Position numbers and translations under genes: made by a program. Below the pieces are notes generated by a model, which saw only the letters and a program-made list of their open reading frames with translations, ran no database searches and had not been told where the DNA came from. Source: Catenaria anguillulae PL171 (Eukaryota; Blastocladiomycota; Blastocladiomycetes; Blastocladiales; Catenariaceae). From it: DNA of 64,000 nucleotides. The stretch spans positions 271,212-335,211 of the forward strand of contig MCFL01000027.1 of NCBI GenBank assembly GCA_002102555.1. Reading direction: 5' to 3'. Shown one piece after another: positions 1 through 10,548 of the stretch (positions are counted from its first letter, which is position 1; every line of letters starts with the position of its first letter).

Positions 1-1838
1 ACGACAGATCGAGCGCACGCCTTCTCAACGCCCGCTTGCCGACTCTCGCCGCACCGCGCCATGGACAGAATGTGCTAAGTAAGGTCTTCAATTCGTACCG
101 GCTTCCTTCGGCGGCTGCGACCAGGGCAACAATGGTGGCGGTAGGGCCCAAAAAGGACAGCAGGCAAGCAGCGCCGATCGCATCACAATCCCATTGATCT
201 GGCCACAATCACGACCGGGTATCACCAAGTCTACCAAAAGGAGCAGTACTTTTGCCCAAAAGGTCGGACATCATGATTAACGGTTTACCACCAAGCGGCT
301 TCTTGAGATGGGTTATGGCGTGGACGACATTGCATTTGCAATTGGTTGATCGAATTCCGTCATGGAAACGATCTATGGTCACAACGCCATCGCGGACAGG
401 GTAATTGCTCTCTTCTTGTCCGTCCCGATATGCTCACAGCTGACCGCTTTCTGATCCTTCAGGCTCACGACGGCGCGGCTGGGTTTTCATCCGCTGTAAT
501 GGTTTGATCTCGTCCGCTGTTTTTCCCTTTCGTCGTGCTGTTCCCGGGTGGGTCGCGTGGCGTGGCTGGCCCTTGCACAGTTGAGCGCGCGTGGGTTTGG
601 GGCACGCTACATGCCTCTCTGTCTGCTGGTCGCTCCACTCAACTTGGCTCTTGGTCTGTTCTTCGCCATTGACAACGAAATCGAGCGCGTTTTCTATTTC
701 TCCGGCAGGGGCATCAACGTGGTATGCGAATCCAGCAGGCATCCTTGTTCGATGGAAAGTTGACCTCCGTGATACCTTTTTGATTTCCTTCTCAGACGTC
801 CACGAGCTTCTCGTTGATCGCAAGTCTAGCCCTTTGTTTCGACTCCCCAGAAACGTCTCGTTTGTCTTGTGGGATGCCGGCCTCGTCAAAGTGACAAGAT
901 TGAAGCCCCGCATCTTTCCGCCCATTCCCCACACTGGGAATTCGAGCTGACGACCTTCTTCAGCACACATGGTGACACTTGTTCGATCTTCCGCGATCCA
1001 ACGGGTGCAAATGATTCTCAGAGTCTCCACCATCTAGGGCAATCGTACATATTGCTGCTTTTTGTTATCAAGCGTGTCCCGATTGGAGTGGTTGTTGATG
1101 TCGTTGTCATTTCGGGTCCAATGAACAATGCCATTCTCGAGGCCGTGCAGGCCTGATGGAATCGTTGGCGAGTTGTTGGAATTGTGAGTACGAGTTGTGA
1201 CATGTGCTTTGCTTTGCTTTGCTTTGCTTTCGATGTGCTTGCATTCAAGGATTGGGATTCGTGTCTTTGTACTTCTTTCGCAAGCAGTACCCCTTGCACT
1301 TTTTAAACAAGGCATGTGGCCTTGTATATCGATTTCGTGTCACTTTCCACCCGAGTTTGCTGCACCTTCCTCCACTCGACATGTCAAAGCATCGTTTGTT
1401 GTTAAAGCGTCTTTCGAAAATCCCATTTTGAATACCGCCATGTGTCGACCGGTTGTCATTTTGGTCCTTACACACAACAAGCTCACAGACGAAATACCCA
1501 TTGCCTGAGTCTTCTTTATGGCACCATGATCGAGCAGTCAGTAGCATCGTGGTTAAGCACATTGCCCTTGTTCTCGCAGCCCGACGACGTTACACCTGCC
1601 TGCTTCCGCACCCACGACGTCGCATTCAGCGTTACAGCGAGTCTGTCCGCGTCAGGTTGCACCGATCCTTTTCCTCAATTTGAAATGCTTCCATGACCAA
1701 ACCCATGCCGTCTCGACATGCACGTTTGCCGGGCAGCAGGCCAAATCAAGAAAGAAAAAAGCATACCTACCTAGCGACGCTGAGATGTACGTATCCCATC
1801 CACAACAACACATTACAAAATCACACAAGAATAACCTT
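1..1838. other. Gene-poor left edge, no supported gene
   Basis: I read all six frames and found no stretch with recognisable domains or a convincing splice model. The longest open frame (434-1033, minus, about 200 codons) has no familiar motif and an odd mix of Arg, Thr and Trp, so I do not call it. Frames around 250-420 are short and broken. The stretch may hold decayed mobile DNA or the 3' end of a gene lying to the left. It ends at the 3' end of the cyclophilin gene, which runs leftward. Confidence 0.5.
1206..1230. repeat. GCTTT pentanucleotide microsatellite
   Basis: Five perfect tandem copies of GCTTT are seen directly. No gene overlaps them. This is a simple replication-slippage repeat and may be polymorphic. 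Confidence 0.9.
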
Positions 1839-2911
1839 TTACAACTCGTCATTGCCCTCCTCGGCCTGCTTATCTTGGCCGTTTCCCGCCACCGCGGCCT
1901 CAATGTCGCCCAACGTCTTCTTTTCCTCGACCTTGATCTCGCCGCAATCCTCAATCACCACGTCCTTCTTGGGCGCATCCGACCAGTTGGTGGGCGTCGA
2001 CTCGATCTTCTTAACCACTTCAAAGCCTTGGAGGACTTTGCCAAAGACAACGTGACGACCATCGAGCCACGACGTGACGACGGTCGTGATGAAGAATTGC
2101 GACCCGTTCTGTTGTCACAGAGATGAGTCGGTGAGTTTTTGGGGGTTGAATCGACAAGGAACAGAAGCGCCAAACATACCGTATCAGGCCCAGCATTCGC
2201 CATCGAAAGGTATCCAGGGGCTTCGTGGGCAAGGTCAAAGTTCTCGTCCTGGAATTTCTCGCCGTAGATGCTGCGAGATCAAGAAGGGGTGGTTAGACCA
2301 AGGATTGGAGACGACAACGTGAGTGAGTGAATATGTACCTCTTGCCACCGCGGCCGTTGCCGTGGGTGAAGTCGCCACCTGTTAGCAGCGAAGCAAGGTG
2401 AGAAGCGAGCCCGCAAGACACGACATTCAGATTGTAGTGGCGTATGTATACCTTGGATCATGAAGTTGGAAATGACACGGTGGAATTTGGAGCCCTTGTA
2501 CCCAAAGCCCTTTTCGCCCGTCGACAGCTTGACAAAGTTCTCGACTGTGCCAGACAATGCCAGCGTCCGTCAGCATATGACATTGATCGAAACGCCGGGT
2601 TGCGTGTGCATCGTGATCGTGGGGTACGCTACGCACCAGTCTTGGGGACGACATCACCAAAGAGACCAATCACAACGCGGCCAGCCTTTTCCTCGCCAAT
2701 CTTGATGTCAAAGTACACCTTGTGCGTGACGACGGCATCTGTGAATCGAGATCATGAAGCGAGCCCGTGTCAGAAATGGTCTGGGCTGCCGCGGTCACAC
2801 ATGGCGGACGAACCCTTGGCCTTCAGCTTGGCGGCCTTGGCCGAGCGCGCGTTGTAGAGGAAGGCGGCGACAATCACGAGGAGCGTGAGGAGGAGCTTTG
2901 AGTAATCCATG
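1839..2911 (-). CDS. ER-lumenal cyclophilin B, peptidyl-prolyl cis-trans isomerase
   Basis: A proline isomerase assisting folding of secretory proteins in the ER lumen. The start codon at 2911-2909 opens a hydrophobic signal or anchor ([14 protein letters not shown]). Six exons follow; the five introns all have GT-AG ends (the first is 2813-2739). Exons encode the cyclophilin core in order: [20 protein letters not shown], then [59 protein letters not shown], and [15 protein letters not shown]. The catalytic Arg/Phe region (FHRVI), QGGDFT and NGSQFF motifs are intact. The protein ends in NDEL, an HDEL/KDEL-like ER retrieval signal, which with the N-terminal hydrophobic stretch supports the CypB (CPR2/CPR5-like) subtype. 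Total is about 225 residues. It is divergent from the kinase gene on its right, with about 255 bp between the two starts. Confidence 0.93.
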
Positions 2912-3166
2912 GTTGCTGTAAGCTTGGTGATACAGTGATGAATCTGCTTGCTTCAAGGTGGGGCGACGAAGTGAAAGAGATAGCGAGGGCACCGTGACTT
3001 TGGGGTTTTTGGCCTTCAACACAACTTAAAGCGCATCGGCGTCGCCGTCGCCGTCTCGCGTGATCGCTCACACACACTCAGCTGCAGGCAATGGCGCGAG
3101 ACCCTCAGCGCACTTCTTTCCGTTTGCCACGTCAGCACGAGCATACACACCTTACATGCAACTATC

Positions 3167-4093
3167 ATGAATCAAGCGCCAAAGGCACGCAAGATCAAAT
3201 CCGACCCGGCTAGCCTCGCCCACGAAGCGTATCGGCTCCTCCAACAAGTCGCTGCCGCCCGGTCTGTTGTCGACCTGTTGTGATGGCCTGTTTGGTAGAT
3301 AGGACCGAGACTGAGAACGTTGACTGCGCCGTAAATTACTCAGACACAAACGCCTCGTCATTGCCCTGGCCGGCTGCCCCGGGAATGGCAAGTCAACTGT
3401 GGCACAAGCACTCGCGGCCGCCGTCAACGATGTGGCCATGAAAGAGGGAGGGTGCGAGTGTGCGATCGCAGTGTCAATGGACGGGTTCCATTACCCAAAG
3501 GCTATCCTGCAAACATTTGTCGTATGCTACAACACTCTCCTGTCTTGCTTGTCATCCACAACTGACGGCATCCTGTCGACGCGAAACAGGATCCAATGCT
3601 CGCCCACGCTCGCCGAGGCGCTCCATTCACATTTGACGCCCCAGCATACTTGGCGAGCATCTCATCACTCGCGACGGCGACGGCGTCTGGCGACATCTTG
3701 TGGCCCGACTTTGACCACGCCGCAGGTGATCCAGTTGCCAATGCGACCCGAATTACGTCAAATCACACCATTGTGATTGTGGAAGGTCTTTACGTGCTTT
3801 CATCGGCCTGTGCGGACATCAAACCGAAATCAAGTTCTGGACAATTGTCGCACTTGATGCCTCAACCCGAATGGTCGCAGGCCGCGTCGCTGGTCCATGA
3901 GCGGTGGTGGGTTGAAGTGTCGCCGGGCGAAGTGGCAGAAACAAGGTTGGCCGAGCGACATGTGCGGACTGGATTGGCAAAGGACATGGACAGCGCACGG
4001 GCACGGATTCAGGGCAACGATGCGTTGAATGCCAAGTGGGTGATTGCCTCAATTGATTGGAATGGGGTCCATGTCATTGTGGACAACTCGTAA
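3167..4093 (+). CDS. P-loop kinase of the Yfh7 / uridine kinase-like family
   Basis: Three exons (3167-3261, 3344-3521, 3590-4093) join in frame to 258 residues. A Walker A motif (AGCPGNGKST) follows the first intron. Next come the substrate-region motif MDGFHYPK and the ARRGAPFTFDAP block typical of yeast Yfh7 and related PRK/uridine kinase-like ATPases. A later segment (VIVEGLYVL) is the Walker B-like strand, and LAERHVRTGLA resembles the lid arginines. The family is soluble and cytosolic; its physiological substrate is uncertain, so I give no gene symbol. The second donor could be either of two GT sites near 3519-3522; I chose the GTATGC site because it keeps the frame. The gene is convergent with the next gene, only about 50 bp away. 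Confidence 0.82.
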
Positions 4094-4145
4094 ACATGCA
4101 CTATGAATAAAGAACATACACACGATACATTCATGACGACTTTCT

Positions 4146-5210
4146 TCACACCTTGCCTTGACGATGGTGCCTTTTCAGCCACTCTGGCCCGCTTGCCGGT
4201 ACCTTGACTTCCTCACAACACCACCCAGCTCGCCACTCATCCACTGACCCAGGCCCCTTCGGCCCTCCACGCCACCACTGTGACGCCCCGCCCAAGTACC
4301 GCAACAGATTGGGCCTTGGGATCAACCGCTCGATCCAATGCGCATGAACTTTGCCCTCGCGATTAAACGTGTACATGGCCACGCCCTCGATCTGGTCCAG
4401 GTCCGCGTCGCTCAGCGGCTGCATGGGCGTCAGGAGCCGTACAAGGTACCGGTGGCGAGGGAGGCCAGTCAGCAGAAACGTCACGCGCAGTGCGCCGTCC
4501 TCGTCGTCGCGCACATCACGTGGCAGTAAAGGAGTCGACGAACCGCCTTGGCCGGTGGGCTCTGGAGCCAACGGATCATCATCCGGGCCCGTGAGCAGAT
4601 TGGTATCCTGGACCTCTGGGTGGCGCAACTGGACCAGGCGCGTGAGCGACAGTTGCGGGTTCATGTAGTACAAGTGAAGGAGCACGCGCAGGGCCTTGGA
4701 TGCGAGCAGGTATTGGCGTAACGACGTCAGGTGCAGGCGCGAGTGCGGGTCGTAGAAGCGCATGTCGGGCGAGTAAATGTCGGTGGTGGTGAGGCCCGAG
4801 GCACAAAAGTGGTCTAGGTCGTTGCGCAACACATGGACGGCGCGGCCCATGTTGAGATGACGATTGCGCTCCTGGTCCTGTTGCTCTTGTTCGCTGGGAC
4901 TGGACGAGTACGGACGGCGGGAATGGCGCTTTGTACATGGATCGATCGTGGACAGCGGCTGAGGCGGCAACGACGCCGCCCGGCCCGCTGAGAAGAAGTG
5001 ATGGGTTGCTGTCTCAAGCGCAATTGTGTGAAGGCATGGCGATCCGGCTGCCGCGGTTATCCGGCAGGACGACCAAAGCGCAATTTGTGCAGGTGCTGCC
5101 GTGGGGAGCCCCAGCAGCTGGACCGGCAGGCGGCGGCAGTGGCGGGCAGTGGACAAAGCGGCGGTCTTGGTGGCAATCATGATGGTATTGGGCCGAGTCG
5201 AGGTGGTCAC
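4146..5210 (-). CDS. DUF2358 family protein, probably mitochondrial
   Basis: A single exon of 354 codons. The N-terminus is rich in Arg, Ser, Ala and Leu with almost no acidic residues (MIATKTAALSTARHCRR), which looks like a mitochondrial presequence. Residues from about 120 carry a DUF2358 (SnoaL/NTF2-like) domain: a start like LRNDLDHFCASGLTTTDIYS, then MRFYDPHSRL, followed by a strand-rich C-terminal half with VAMYTFNREGKVHAHWIERL. The middle holds a Pro/Gly/Asp-rich loop. The biochemical role of this family is not known. Two start codons are possible, the first at 5210 and another 11 codons in; either keeps the presequence. About 350 bp of non-coding DNA separates it from SEC2 upstream. 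Confidence 0.72.
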   Translation of the reverse strand: MTTSTRPNTIMIATKTAALSTARHCRRLPVQLLGLPTAAPAQIALWSSCRITAAAGSPCLHTIALETATHHFFSAGRAASLPPQPLSTIDPCTKRHSRRPYSSSPSEQEQQDQERNRHLNMGRAVHVLRNDLDHFCASGLTTTDIYSPDMRFYDPHSRLHLTSLRQYLLASKALRVLLHLYYMNPQLSLTRLVQLRHPEVQDTNLLTGPDDDPLAPEPTGQGGSSTPLLPRDVRDDEDGALRVTFLLTGLPRHRYLVRLLTPMQPLSDADLDQIEGVAMYTFNREGKVHAHWIERLIPRPNLLRYLGGASQWWRGGPKGPGSVDEWRAGWCCEEVKVPASGPEWLKRHHRQGKV

Positions 5211-5564
5211 TCATTCAATACTGGCGAGAGAGAGAGCGAAGAAAGTCTCTTCACGCATTCATGTGCATTGCATCATGATCCATCATGATTCCATTTGAGT
5301 TGTGGGCATTGGGCATTGGGGAGGGCCGGCCATGCCATGTCTCGCAGGCTGGATGGGCCTATTCCTCTGTGTCTCGGATGTGTCATATCGAGATCGAACG
5401 GGGTTACCTTTGATGGTTGTTTTGGCCCTTGAGTCTTGATCTTGGCGCTGTGGCCCTTCCGGAGGAGGAATTAGACTGGGAATGAGAGAAGACTGCCCCT
5501 GTGTGTCAGAAATGTGGTGGTGCATTGAAATTGTGACGTTGTGACAATGAAGACATGATATCTG
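5211..5564. other. Spacer between SEC2 3' end and DUF2358 gene
   Basis: This 354-bp stretch must hold the SEC2 terminator and DUF2358 promoter. I see no RNA gene, repeat or plausible small ORF. Confidence 0.6.
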
Positions 5565-8276
5565 CTACTCGCTCGCTTTTGCCTCCTCAACGACGACCTT
5601 GACCTGTTGCTGCTGCAGTTGCTGCTGCTCCGGCTTGACCGGTGCCGCTATGGAACCCGGATCCTTGGTGCTTCCATCTTTCAGTTGCTCGTCTCGCCCA
5701 CTCCCCTCAATCTTGCTAGGCCCACCACCCAGTGGAGCTGCTGGAACCGGCACTTGATCCGCACCTGCCGCTTCTGCCGCTCGACTGGCGGCCTCATCCC
5801 TTGCCTTGACCACACGCTCCACGACCTCATGTCCCTCAAACAAGTCCTCATTCCCGGGCAGCGGAATCGCAAGCCGTGCCATAAACATGCGCTGCCTCAG
5901 GCGGCACAGGTCGGACCACAGCGCCCCCACAAACTCGGGCGTCAGTGGTACCGTGGGCTCCAGGTCAACATGCACTTGTGGCTGAGCGGGTTGTGGTTGG
6001 ACGGGCGAATTGCGGCCATTGCCACCCGATGGCGAAGGGTCGCGCGCCACGCCCGCGGCCGACGAGGACGAGGACGAGATACCACCCCCAAACAAGCTGG
6101 CGCTAAATGCCGAGAGGGACGAGGGCAAGGACGTGGATGCCGTTGAGGGCGACGCGTCGCCGCCAGTGCCGCTGGTCGTGGCACCACCATTTGTGGCGGG
6201 TTCCAACGCCGATGCAGGCGTGTTGGCAGTGGGCGCGGGCGACTGTGCGCCGTACCGTGAGCTCAGGCTCGCCGTGACGGTCGAGAAGCGTTGAAACAGA
6301 GCTGCGGTCGAAAACTTGTCTTGTGCTTGACTCGGCTGCTGCTGCTGCTGCTGGTCGCCCGCCTCATTGGTTCCCTCCCTGGACCTCCCGCCGTCACTCT
6401 CGGCTCCAGCATCTGATCCACTGCGAACGTGGCCGGCGCCCATCAACCTTGTCCTTGGCACAATGCCAGCGGCCAGCCTTCTCAAATACGCAAACATTTG
6501 GCAAACAGCCACGAGCTTTCCCCGACACAACTTGCACACGGGCCGCGGAGTATCTGCATCCGACAAGGCCACCACCGTGAGTGGCGCCAAATTGACAATG
6601 GGCGTGCCGCACCCCCAACACTCGCACGTGTCGGGCGCATACTCGAGCGGCTCGTCATTTTCGTGCTCGTGCTCGCCCGCAAACAAGCTTGTCGCATGTG
6701 TTGTTGGCGACCCTGTTGGCGAGTACCCTGAACTGGATGGCGCAGGCGGGACAAGCGGGCCACCAGGTACGGCAAATCCGGCCACGCCCGCCGACCCGAA
6801 ACTTTGCAATGCCGGCAACAAACTCTTTGCGGCCGACCGGAGCGCCGTCGATCCGCCACCCGTCTTTGGCTTTCTCTTGACCAAAATGGGCGTGCGGCGA
6901 GGCATGATGGCAAGCGCGTTGGACGACACGGCACCCGCCAGCGATTTCTTTTGCAGCCACGAGATGGCGGGGAAGGCAAGCGTGGGTTTCACGTCTTCTT
7001 CAAATAGCCGTTCCATAAACTTTGTGCGATAAAGAGCGTTTTCGCGGTCGGCGGCTGTCAGGTAGTTTGTGTGTCGGCCGGTTGGGGCAAACAGTGTCGT
7101 GAGGAAGGTGTGGAATTCAGACGCAAGGTGCGGGTGCAAGGTGGGTGTGGCGGTCGTAGTGAGTGGGGCGGCGGCAATTGCACTGCCTCGACGTGAGGTT
7201 GGGACGGGTTGCGGGCTTGGGGGAATGGCGAGTGTATCTGCAGTGCCGGTGACGAGGGCAGTGGGGGTGGCCGCGGCAATGAGTGTGGGCGGAACAAGGG
7301 TGATGGGCAGTGCGTCAGACTGCCATTCTTCCCCGGCCGTGTTGGGTGGCCGCGCGACTTGGGTGGTCGAGGGTGGGCCATTGGCCGTTTCGGCTGCTGC
7401 GCCATCCGCATCGGATGCAATGCCGTCGTCGTCTTCCAACAAGCGCTTGAGTCCCGCCAGCTCAATCCGCAACGACTCGACCACGCCCTCTGCATCACGC
7501 AACCTGGTCTCTGCCATAAACGCCCTGCGCTCTGCATGTGCGCGCAACATGCTTTGCTCCTTGACCATATTGTTTGCCTGATCAAACAAGCTCACGCTAA
7601 GTGACTCGTACTCTGCATCGATGGCCCGCCGGCTCACTTCCATCTCGTGATTGCGCTCCTCTTCGTGGCGGAGCTGCGTCGACATGTGCTCCATGCGTTC
7701 GCGCAGCTTGGACATTTCCGCGAGCGCAGATTCAAAGGCAACGGCATGCGACTGAGCGCGACCGAGCTCTTCTTCGAGAGCGTTGACGGCGCGTTGCAGT
7801 TGGGATTCGCGCAGCGAGGATTGGGAGAGTTGGATGCGCAGGTCGTTGACGAGTTCGGGCGTGATGGAGGCCGGGTCGTCGAGGGGCGGCAGAGGCGACG
7901 TCATGGCGGCGGCGGTGGGAGAGGCCGGTGTGGATGTGGCCGCGGCTGCGGCCGGCATGGAATCATTGCCACCGCGCGAAGGCTCCAGGGCCGGGTCAGC
8001 TTGGGTGTTAGTCAGCGCCGGTTGGGTGACAGTGGTCGCGGCGGCCGTGGTGGGCGTGGCGGGCGAGGGCGGTGTCTCGATGGCCTGCTTGACGACCGAG
8101 CTGAGGCGCTCCGAGATGGGGACACGGTCCCGGCCAGACAGCGAGGGTGCGGGCGACGTGGAAGTGGAGGCCGCGGACGAGGACGTGACCGAGATGGCCG
8201 ACACGGGGCGCGAGGGCCGCGTGGGCGGATTGGGTGGGGTGCCAGCAGTGCCAGTGGCGGTGGCAGTGGGCTCCAT
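5565..8276 (-). CDS. Sec2/Rabin8-type Rab GTPase exchange factor
   Basis: A single exon of 903 codons from ATG 8276. The first 130 residues are Ser/Thr/Pro/Ala low complexity. Residues about 140-280 form a long coiled coil (LSQSSLRESQLQRAVNALEE, then YESLSVSLFDQANNMVKEQ), matching the Sec2p GEF signature (E-x-L-x-x-x-L-F-x-x-A-N-x-M-V) that opens Sec4/Rab8 on secretory vesicles. The middle has an effector-type region with a CxxC-x2-P-x..CKLC pair (CECWGCGTP, PVCKLCRGKL), as in Rabin8/Rab3IP relatives. The C-terminus is a long Ser/Ala/Gln-rich tail with further helices. An in-frame upstream extension to 8924 exists but crosses the divergent RAD51-like gene, so I prefer 8276. Role: polarised exocytosis at the plasma membrane. 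Confidence 0.82.
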   Translation of the reverse strand: MEPTATATGTAGTPPNPPTRPSRPVSAISVTSSSAASTSTSPAPSLSGRDRVPISERLSSVVKQAIETPPSPATPTTAAATTVTQPALTNTQADPALEPSRGGNDSMPAAAAATSTPASPTAAAMTSPLPPLDDPASITPELVNDLRIQLSQSSLRESQLQRAVNALEEELGRAQSHAVAFESALAEMSKLRERMEHMSTQLRHEEERNHEMEVSRRAIDAEYESLSVSLFDQANNMVKEQSMLRAHAERRAFMAETRLRDAEGVVESLRIELAGLKRLLEDDDGIASDADGAAAETANGPPSTTQVARPPNTAGEEWQSDALPITLVPPTLIAAATPTALVTGTADTLAIPPSPQPVPTSRRGSAIAAAPLTTTATPTLHPHLASEFHTFLTTLFAPTGRHTNYLTAADRENALYRTKFMERLFEEDVKPTLAFPAISWLQKKSLAGAVSSNALAIMPRRTPILVKRKPKTGGGSTALRSAAKSLLPALQSFGSAGVAGFAVPGGPLVPPAPSSSGYSPTGSPTTHATSLFAGEHEHENDEPLEYAPDTCECWGCGTPIVNLAPLTVVALSDADTPRPVCKLCRGKLVAVCQMFAYLRRLAAGIVPRTRLMGAGHVRSGSDAGAESDGGRSREGTNEAGDQQQQQQPSQAQDKFSTAALFQRFSTVTASLSSRYGAQSPAPTANTPASALEPATNGGATTSGTGGDASPSTASTSLPSSLSAFSASLFGGGISSSSSSAAGVARDPSPSGGNGRNSPVQPQPAQPQVHVDLEPTVPLTPEFVGALWSDLCRLRQRMFMARLAIPLPGNEDLFEGHEVVERVVKARDEAASRAAEAAGADQVPVPAAPLGGGPSKIEGSGRDEQLKDGSTKDPGSIAAPVKPEQQQLQQQQVKVVVEEAKASE

Positions 8277-8558
8277 GACAGATTGACGGATGATGGGTTT
8301 CGGGAGAGTGTGTAATCGTCGTGTTGAGAGCGTGGTTGAAATACCGTGCGCAAGGGGGAGAAGACGTTCTCGGCTGTCCGAACGTGAACGCCGTTGGTGT
8401 GCTCTGATCTGGTCAGATGCGCTGTGCGGCAGCGTGAGTGAGAGAGTGGCGGTCGCAGTCGCAGTCGCGGTCGCGGTCGAGGTCGAGGTCGTGCGCGACG
8501 GGCCAACGTGCGGGCCCTCTTGATCTCTAATCGTCATCAATGAAACTTGTATTACACG
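8277..8558. promoter_or_regulatory. Shared divergent promoter, SEC2-like / RAD51-like
   Basis: The two start codons face away from each other across 282 bp, so both promoters must lie here. Within it, 8448-8490 is an imperfect hexamer array of the GTCGCR/GTCGAG type. No TATA element is obvious. Confidence 0.55.
8448..8490. repeat. Imperfect GTCGCR hexamer repeat
   Basis: About seven head-to-tail copies of a hexamer drifting from GTCGCA through GTCGCG to GTCGAG are seen directly inside the divergent promoter. Confidence 0.8.
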
Positions 8559-9798
8559 ATGGCTACACTCAACGATGCAGACGCTCCTCTCGCAGACCCT
8601 GCGCAATCGGGCCCGCAACCCCCACCACGCTCTGTCCGCACCGAGCAACTGCGGTCCCTCCCTTGCGATGCTCTCGCCCGTGATCAACCAGCAAGTTCTG
8701 GCCAAGACCACCATCACCATGAGGTGCACGACCGCGTCGTCGCTCGGCTCCAGCAGCTCAAGTACCGCACCTCTTCCAAGCTCTTCCGCTATGCCGACCA
8801 CCTGGCCATGGCCATGCCCGACCCGCAAGACAAGCTTCTTGTCTCGCACTTTGCCGGCCAGGCTGCGCAATTGCTCGCACCACCCATCTCCTCGGCCGCC
8901 GACCTTGTTCCCAACTTGATCCAAGCCAACAACACTCGCGCCATCACTTCAGGTCGTCCATCGCTTGACTCTTTGCTCTGTAGCGGACGTGGTGGATGGC
9001 TGCCCGGTCGCTTGTACGAGCTGGCGGGTGCAGCTGGCTCGGGCAAGACCGAGTTCCTCTACTCGATGGTTGCCGCCAATTTGCTTGCATTGCCTCCGCA
9101 ATCCACCATTGTGTGGATCGACTCGGTGCTCGGCTTTTCGCCACAGCGGCTTGCTGGACACCTTGCGGCACAAGTCGGCCAGCAGCTCGAAGCCGCTCAA
9201 CTCAGTTCCCTGGTACGCCAAGTTGTCCTTCTGCCGCCATTCCGTCATACTCGTGCCGTGCCACAAACATGAGACTGATCCCGTCACAGTTGAACCGTGT
9301 CCAAGTCGCCCAATGCCCATCCACCGATGCATTCTTCCCGCTGATGGCTGCTATCAACCGCACCCTCTCCTCGCGCAACCATTCTCCTTTCAGCTCCACC
9401 CGCCTCATCATCCTCGACTCGATCCATGCCCTTCTCGCACCCACTGTCGGCGACTCATCCGACCAATGGCTCTTTCTCGCCCGCCAAGTCGCCGTCCAAC
9501 TCAAGCACCTTGCGCAAGCATTGTCTGTGCCTATCATTGTCACCAACAATGCGTCTCGGTGGAACAAGCGCAACAAGCCCGCGCTGGGCCAGGCGTGGCA
9601 GCATTGCGTCGATGAAGGTCTGGTCTTGTTTGAGGACGAAAAGGGCAAGCGTAAGGTTGCGGTGTTGAAGAGTGGACATTTGGTACGTTTTCGGCTGTGC
9701 GGCTGCGAGTCGCTTGAGCGAGGCACTGACGGCGAGATTTGTGACGTTAGAGTGTACCAGTGTCGGTCAATGTTCCGTTCATGAACTTGGCTGCTTGA
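8559..9798 (+). CDS. RAD51-family recombinase paralog (XRCC2/RAD51D-like)
   Basis: Three exons (8559-9212, 9290-9682, 9751-9798) give 364 residues with phase-0 joins. The N-terminal 110 residues are variable. A RecA core follows: LYELAGAAGSGKTEFLYSM holds Walker A at about residues 157-164, and its KTEFLY continuation resembles XRCC2 (GKTEMLY). STIVWIDSVLGF is the next strand. After the first intron comes STRLIILDSIHALL (Walker B), then IIVTNNASRW and NKPALGQAWQH, the L2-adjacent segment typical of RAD51D, and VLKSGHL near the end. The protein should act in homologous recombination as an accessory ATPase. Paralog assignment between XRCC2 and RAD51D is not certain. ATG 8559 was chosen over an upstream in-frame TTG. 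Confidence 0.78.
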
Positions 9799-10548
9799 AG
9801 ATGGTGCACGGCCCATGCCACCATCAAGCACCATGCGTGATTCATTTGACGGCCTTGAAGGCAAGCGGTATGGATTCCCTACAGCTCATGCACCCATTTC
9901 ATTCCTTTGCCAAACTCATCCTGCATTGATTTGCTAGCTGGAAACAGGGAGACCACACGACAACTGAAGCCCACTTGCAAGTTGCCAACACTCAACACTC
10001 GATGGAACGCAACCGGCCACGTATGTACGCCGATGCTCAATAATCAATATGTCCATGCAAGCTCCTCACCGTCTCGCCTCGAGCGTCTGCCCACCGCCCA
10101 AGTCGCCTGGCCGCCACGATCCAGCGACTGCAACGGCTATCTTGATTTAACGACCCGGGCATGCAGCCCCACCGATGGCACTCATTTTCATACTGGCTGA
10201 TTGCGACAGCGCACAGAAGAAAGGATCATTCAGCTCCTCATTCACTGGTTTTTACAAGGGGACGCTCGGGAACGCACCTCAGCCAAAGTGCAGAGGTTTG
10301 GGATCTGCTCAACCAAATAGTCGCCGTGATTTGGGTGTCAGTCAAGTTATGTATACACTCATTCAAAACGTCAATGTATGGCAATACTTGTGCAAACGCC
10401 TCACAGCGGGCGGCATTGCCTTCCAATATAGATACTAACAAGCTGCCGCTGCGCCGACCCCACGAACCCCGATCTCGCGCTCTTCCTCGGCTCCCCTTCC
10501 TGCATGTCCCTGTCCCAAACCCCGCGCCTCGACTGCCGCACCAGGGCT
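9799..10548. other. Convergent intergenic region
   Basis: This 750-bp stretch separates the 3' ends of the RAD51-like and channel genes. Open frames in it are short with no domain. No RNA gene or repeat seen. Confidence 0.55.

Noticed and set aside
434-1033. 200-codon minus-strand open frame at the left edge
   Set aside because: No domain, no splice context and a composition like random GC-rich DNA; not reported as a gene.
8277-8924. In-frame upstream extension of the Sec2-like protein
   Set aside because: It overlaps the divergent RAD51-like coding exon and has low-complexity, non-homologous sequence; ATG 8276 is the better start.
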